The notes beneath the pieces were generated by a model, which made no database searches, was not told the DNA's origin, and saw only the letters and a program-made list of their open reading frames with translations. This document shows positions 60,837 through 64,000 of a stretch of 64,000 bases of DNA, piece after piece. The position numbers and the translations under genes were made by a program. The DNA lies in contig CAWDEX010000001.1 in NCBI GenBank assembly GCA_963801475.1, positions 2,790,001 to 2,854,000 on the forward strand, read 5' to 3'. Source of the DNA: DAOMFB01 sp963801475 (GTDB lineage: Bacteria; Acidobacteriota; Thermoanaerobaculia; UBA5066). Positions within the stretch are counted from its first letter, which is position 1. Each line of letters begins with the position of its first letter.

Positions 60837-62279
60837 TCAGCCCGCGGACCGCGAGAGCAGCCAGGTCTCCATCAGGTCGAAACCGCTGCCGCCCCCGCTC
60901 TTGGCGCCCCGGTCGACGTCCCCCAGCCCCCGCAGGGCCTCGGACAGATCCTCGAGCGTCCAGGCCTCGGCCGACCGGAAGGAGCGGTAGAGAACGAAGG
61001 GGTGGGCCTCGAGGGGAAGCGGCGGCGCGCCGGCCCGTGCGGCCTTCAGGGACGGGAGAAGCCGGTCGGCGAACGTCCGGTAGTCGACGCGCCGGCCGCG
61101 TCCGGCGTCGATCCCGCGCTCGGCCACCGCGGCCTTGATCGCGAGCATCCTCCGGAGGTCCGCGGCCACAAGGCCGAGGATCGGGAAGAACGCCGCGTCG
61201 CCGCGCGGCCCCTTGCGGGGCGGAGGGGTGCCCTCGCGTCCCGGCGCCGGGCGGAACGCCGCGAACTCGCCCCCGGAGAGGAGGCGTTCGAGGATCTTCA
61301 GGCCGTCCAGGAACCGCCGCCCGGAGACCGCTTCGACGAAATCGGAGCCGTACTCCTTCCGGCGGTCGTCGATCCGGCGTGCCGCGTCCTCGCCGGTCAC
61401 CCGTTTCCCGGCCGCCCCATCGATGAGTCCGTCGAGATCCGTGAGGAACTCCCGCGCGGAGAGGCGTCCCCGCTCGGTGAGAAGGTCGAACACGTCGGCG
61501 TCCACGAGCGCACCGCGCTCGATGGCGTGCTCGACACCGAGCGCGACGAGGCGCTCGCGCCGCTCCTCCTCGGTCGAAGCGGAGAGGTCGGCCTCCCGGC
61601 CGGCGCGGCGAAGGGCGGCGGTCGCCCCGTGCTCGGCATCGGGTGACACGGCGTGGACCAGAAGCGCGTTGTCGCCCGGCGCCGACCGGACGGCGTAATC
61701 GACGAGCGGCGCCGCGGAGACCTCCCCGCTCTCGCCGGCCTCCGCGCCGATCGCCAGAAGCGCGGCCAGCTCGCCGGCCCGCTCGGCGCGCTTCACGCGC
61801 CCCGCGAGGCGACGGGCGGCGTCCACCGGATCTTCGGACGCCTCGATCCCTGCCGCCGCCGACAGGGCCAGCGCACGGCGCGCCACCCGCCGAAGGGCCG
61901 GAGCGGCCGTCCCGGCCGGCGGGACCGACCCCGCGTCCGCGGCTTCCTCGAGAAGGGCGTCGAGTTCCTCGGCGGTCAGCTTCCGCGCCCTCAGGGCGTC
62001 GGTGGCATTGAGGAGGACGAGCCGGTTCGTCGAGAAGAGCGGCACCGTGGCGGCGTCGGCGACTGCCTCCCTCACTCCGTCCGAGGTTCCTTCATGCTCC
62101 GCGAGCTCCCCCTCGGCGAAAGCGGCGCGGAAGGCGGCCGTGAGACGGCGGACCGCCTCGCCGACGATCCAGTCGTCGTCGCCGGAGATGAAGAGGACGG
62201 GAGGGAGCGGAGACCGCCTTACGACCGCGAGAAGCGGCGCGAGCGGCGCGAAGGGATCAGACTTCGAGGAAGAACCCAC
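60837..62279 (-). CDS. holA: DNA polymerase III delta subunit, enlarged
   Basis: 480 residues against the usual 330-350. The N-terminal AAA+-like domain opens PVLFISGDDDWIVGEAVRRLTAAFRAAFAEGELAEHEG and continues AATVPLFSTNRLVLLNATDALR, the clamp-loader delta pattern. The C-terminal collar region has KILERLLSGGE and FPILGLVAADLRRMLAIKAA. The extra length sits in an Ala/Glu/Arg-rich central insertion (about 130-240). Delta opens the beta clamp. The start is tentative but no better one is downstream. Confidence 0.85.
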   Translation of the reverse strand: MGSSSKSDPFAPLAPLLAVVRRSPLPPVLFISGDDDWIVGEAVRRLTAAFRAAFAEGELAEHEGTSDGVREAVADAATVPLFSTNRLVLLNATDALRARKLTAEELDALLEEAADAGSVPPAGTAAPALRRVARRALALSAAAGIEASEDPVDAARRLAGRVKRAERAGELAALLAIGAEAGESGEVSAAPLVDYAVRSAPGDNALLVHAVSPDAEHGATAALRRAGREADLSASTEEERRERLVALGVEHAIERGALVDADVFDLLTERGRLSAREFLTDLDGLIDGAAGKRVTGEDAARRIDDRRKEYGSDFVEAVSGRRFLDGLKILERLLSGGEFAAFRPAPGREGTPPPRKGPRGDAAFFPILGLVAADLRRMLAIKAAVAERGIDAGRGRRVDYRTFADRLLPSLKAARAGAPPLPLEAHPFVLYRSFRSAEAWTLEDLSEALRGLGDVDRGAKSGGGSGFDLMETWLLSRSAG

Positions 62280-62370
62280 CGGGACGATCCTAGAACGGAC
62301 TCGGGGGGGAGAGCGGGGGGGGCGAACCCGGCATTCCTGACCGTAGAGAGTGGGTCACGAGGGGGGTCCT

Positions 62371-62422
62371 GGGGGGTGCGAACCCGGCGTCGAATTCCGT
62401 GGCGGCCGACCACGCACCCCCC
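62371..62422. repeat. 10-bp perfect inverted repeat between the DksA-like gene and holA
   Basis: GGGGGGTGCG (62371-62380) and CGCACCCCCC (62413-62422) are exact complements with a 32-base loop; a U-G pair and two more pairs extend the stem to 13 bp in RNA. It lies 8 bases after the stop of the DksA-like gene and may act as a terminator or processing site, but there is no U-tract. The motif GCGAACCCGGC occurs within the loop side and again about 60 bases away near 62320. Confidence 0.5.
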
Positions 62423-62429
62423 GGGGTTA

Positions 62430-62819
62430 TCAGATCAGACCCTTGTCCTGAAGCTCCTGGCAGTCCAGGCAGTGGCGCGCCCAGGGAACGGCCTCCAGCC
62501 GCTTTTCCTGGCAGGCCTGACCGCAGTGGACACACGTGCCGTAGGTCCCGGCTTCGATCCGCTCGAGGGCCTGGTCGATCAGCAGCAGAATGCGGCGGTC
62601 GTTCTCCGAGAGAGAGTAGGCGAATTCCTTCGTGTAGGCCGAGGTGGCGCGGTCGACCATGTCCTGCGCGGACTCGTCCACGGTCTCGTCGGAAACCTCG
62701 CGGTTCTTGGCGAGGTCTTTCAGGAGCTCCTCGCGCTTGGCGAAGAGGCGCTTCCGGGTCTTGTCCAGCCAGTCCCTCTTCACGTTTCGGGCGGGCATCG
62801 CGGCGCTTTTGGGAGCCAT
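62430..62819 (-). CDS. DksA/TraR-family C4 zinc-finger protein
   Basis: 129 residues; the start could also be Met8. The N-terminal helical hairpin (about 15-90) carries acidic residues in the loop (REVSDETVDESAQDMVDRA) where DksA tip residues sit. The C4 zinc finger uses Cys96, Cys99, Cys117 and Cys120 (TYGTCVHCGQACQEKRLEAVPWARHCLDCQ). Family members enter the RNA-polymerase secondary channel and work with ppGpp. It is 17 bases downstream of rlmH on the same strand. Confidence 0.92.
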   Translation of the reverse strand: MAPKSAAMPARNVKRDWLDKTRKRLFAKREELLKDLAKNREVSDETVDESAQDMVDRATSAYTKEFAYSLSENDRRILLLIDQALERIEAGTYGTCVHCGQACQEKRLEAVPWARHCLDCQELQDKGLI

Positions 62820-62836
62820 GTCGGTTCATCCCCCGG

Positions 62837-63307
62837 TCACTTGGAATACGCGACGCCGTGAAGCGTCGCGACCGCCCGGTAGACCTGTTCTGCCAGCACG
62901 AGCCGCGCAAGCTGGTGCGGCAAGGTCATCCGGGAGAGCGGGAGGATAGCACGTGCCCGCCGCCGCAGGGCCGGGTCGAGGCCGAAGGCCCCCCCCACGG
63001 CGAAGACCACCGCCGAAGGCGATTCGTCGAGCCATTTCCGGAGGTCCGCGGCGAATTCGGCGCTCGTCCGGCCGGCGCCCGATTCATCCGCGAGGACGAG
63101 AAGGTCGCGGGGCCGGAGAGCCGCGCCGAGCCGCTTTCCTTCTTCGCCCCGGATCCGGGCCGGGTCGGGCTTCGCTCCCGGCCGTTCCTCTTTCACGACG
63201 ACCACCTCGGTCGGGACGAAGCGCGTCGTCCTCTCGACGTACCGGGCGATCCCGCGGGCGTACTCCGCGTCGTCGTTCTTCCCGACGAAGAGGAGTCGGA
63301 TCCTCAC
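62837..63307 (-). CDS. rlmH: 23S rRNA (pseudouridine-1915 N3) methyltransferase
   Basis: 156 residues from the GTG at 63307, overlapping the upstream stop as GTGA. The SPOUT knot is clear: LLVLADESGAGRTSAEFA, VVFAVGGAFGLD and the C-terminal LSRMTLPHQLARLVLAEQVYRAVATLHGVAYSK, which matches the family ending closely. It methylates Psi1915 of helix 69 in the 70S ribosome. The upstream coupled gene is a sigma-54 activator, so the two share a transcript. Confidence 0.95.
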   Translation of the reverse strand: MRIRLLFVGKNDDAEYARGIARYVERTTRFVPTEVVVVKEERPGAKPDPARIRGEEGKRLGAALRPRDLLVLADESGAGRTSAEFAADLRKWLDESPSAVVFAVGGAFGLDPALRRRARAILPLSRMTLPHQLARLVLAEQVYRAVATLHGVAYSK

Positions 63308-64000
63308 GCGCGGCCGCGGCGCCTTTCGTAGAGCGTCTTCCGCGCGATGCCGAGCCGCCGCGCGGCGCCGGCCACGTTGCCCCCCGTCTCTTCGAGGACG
63401 ACGTCGATGTAGGCGTCCGCGAGGCGGCGCAGCGTCCAGCCCGAGCGCGCCGCCTCGGCGAGAAGGGTCTCCGGGTCCTCGCGCCCCGCGAGGGGGAGGT
63501 GGGAGACGTCGAGCGCCACGGCACCGGCCTCGCCGGCCTCCAGGGCACCTCGTCGGACGACGGTCTCCAGCTCGCGCCAGTTTCCGCGCCACGGGGCGTT
63601 CCGGAGCAAGGCCTCGGCGGCCGTGCTGAGCCGGGCGGGACCGCCGGCCTCCCGGGCGATCGCCCGTGCCGCGGCCGCGATGTCGTCCCGGCGCTCCGCC
63701 AGGGTCGGAAGGCGGACCGTGACGACGGCGAGGCGGTAGAACAGGTCCTCACGGAACTCGCCGGTCCGCGCGCGGCGGGGAAGGTCGGGGCCGGCCGAAG
63801 CGACCAGGCGGGCCGCGATCGAGTGCGGGCGCGTTCCCCCCACGCGGCGGAAGAGACGCTCCTCGACCACGCGGAGGAGCTTCCCCTGGGCCCGGGGAGA
63901 CAGGACGTCGATCCGGTCGAGGTAGACCGTGCCCTCACCGGCTCCCTCGAGGAGGCCCGGCTTCCCCGCCACGGCGCCCGTGAACGAGCCGCGCTCGTGA
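63304..64000 (-). CDS. Sigma-54-dependent transcriptional activator, C-terminal part (runs off the window)
   Basis: The frame continues through base 64000; about 232 residues are visible. The visible part begins in the AAA+ domain just at the GSFTGA sigma-54 contact loop, then GEGTVYLDRIDVLSPRAQGKLLRVVEE (Walker B region), EFREDLFYRLAVVTVRLPTLAERRDD and NWRELETVVRRG. A Fis-type HTH ends it (NVAGAARRLGIARKTLYERRR). The Walker B acidic pair reads YLDRID instead of FLDEI, which may weaken ATP hydrolysis. The sensory N-terminus is outside the window, so the signal is unknown. Confidence 0.92.
   Translation of the reverse strand, partial: HERGSFTGAVAGKPGLLEGAGEGTVYLDRIDVLSPRAQGKLLRVVEERLFRRVGGTRPHSIAARLVASAGPDLPRRARTGEFREDLFYRLAVVTVRLPTLAERRDDIAAAARAIAREAGGPARLSTAAEALLRNAPWRGNWRELETVVRRGALEAGEAGAVALDVSHLPLAGREDPETLLAEAARSGWTLRRLADAYIDVVLEETGGNVAGAARRLGIARKTLYERRRGRA

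Noticed and set aside
62340..62412. Possible tRNA or tRNA-like remnant (GCGAACCC and TCGAATTCC resemble T-loop sequences).
   Set aside because: No acceptor, D-arm or anticodon stem can be formed around them, and the motif is duplicated in a G-run context.

Overview
The window is a GC-rich chromosomal segment with densely packed genes, many GTG and TTG starts, and frequent 4-base ATGA/GTGA overlaps. No rRNA, tRNA, CRISPR array or transposase was seen. The mix suggests a diderm bacterium of the Acidobacteriota type (tentative): ABC-dependent polysaccharide export, PKD and PEGA surface proteins, an FHA-GAF-SpoIIE phosphatase, an NtrB/NtrC-like pair, and a haem A/O synthase fusion. A phylogeny of murA, prfA or holA would settle the assignment.

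Layout. 1-24.6 kb is a surface glycan region. It holds two GT39-like membrane proteins (the first cut by the window edge), six soluble glycosyltransferases (one a GT2-GT4 fusion), a PIG-L deacetylase, a GNAT acyltransferase and the two halves of a Wzm/Wzt exporter. The halves lie 9.6 kb apart. Between them are three exported-protein genes: a 1856-residue PKD protein, a 540-residue unknown and an FG-GAP lipoprotein. The first two each have a plausible promoter and an intrinsic terminator. A PEGA protein with an extremely Trp-rich stretch and a 144-bp tandem duplication lies at 2.3-3.8 kb.

24.7-32.7 kb holds an XRE regulator, a DnaJ-like protein, glgC, an Lrp/AsnC regulator with an inverted repeat against its start codon, a 391-bp non-coding stretch that may encode a tiny peptide, an outer-membrane protein, a ComF-type phosphoribosyltransferase, a proline dehydrogenase and a TonB-less beta-barrel-like protein. 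32.9-38.7 kb is signalling: a polytopic PDZ-PAS histidine kinase behind a good sigma-54 promoter match, its NtrC-type regulator, and an FHA-GAF-PP2C phosphatase. 38.8-40.5 kb has rpmE, prfA and a small exported protein.

40.6-43.6 kb is a coupled three-gene operon (GNAT, M20 hydrolase, enolase-superfamily racemase) matching the known route that converts D- to L-amino acids through N-succinyl intermediates. 43.8-48.5 kb is a coupled operon for haem A/O and copper-oxidase maturation: CtaA-CtaB fusion, ABC-2 transporter, SCO, DUF420. 48.4-64 kb is mostly housekeeping: a PAS-receiver protein, prmC, murA, HIT, Slt, a SurA-like chaperone without a parvulin domain, rsmI, an unknown, a SNF2 ATPase with a SWIM partner, holA, a DksA/TraR zinc-finger protein, rlmH, and a sigma-54 activator that runs off the window.

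I did not find a clearly new system. The best leads are the surface-protein genes between wzm and wzt, the sigma-54 promoter of the kinase operon, and the possible 27-codon gene near 28.3 kb.
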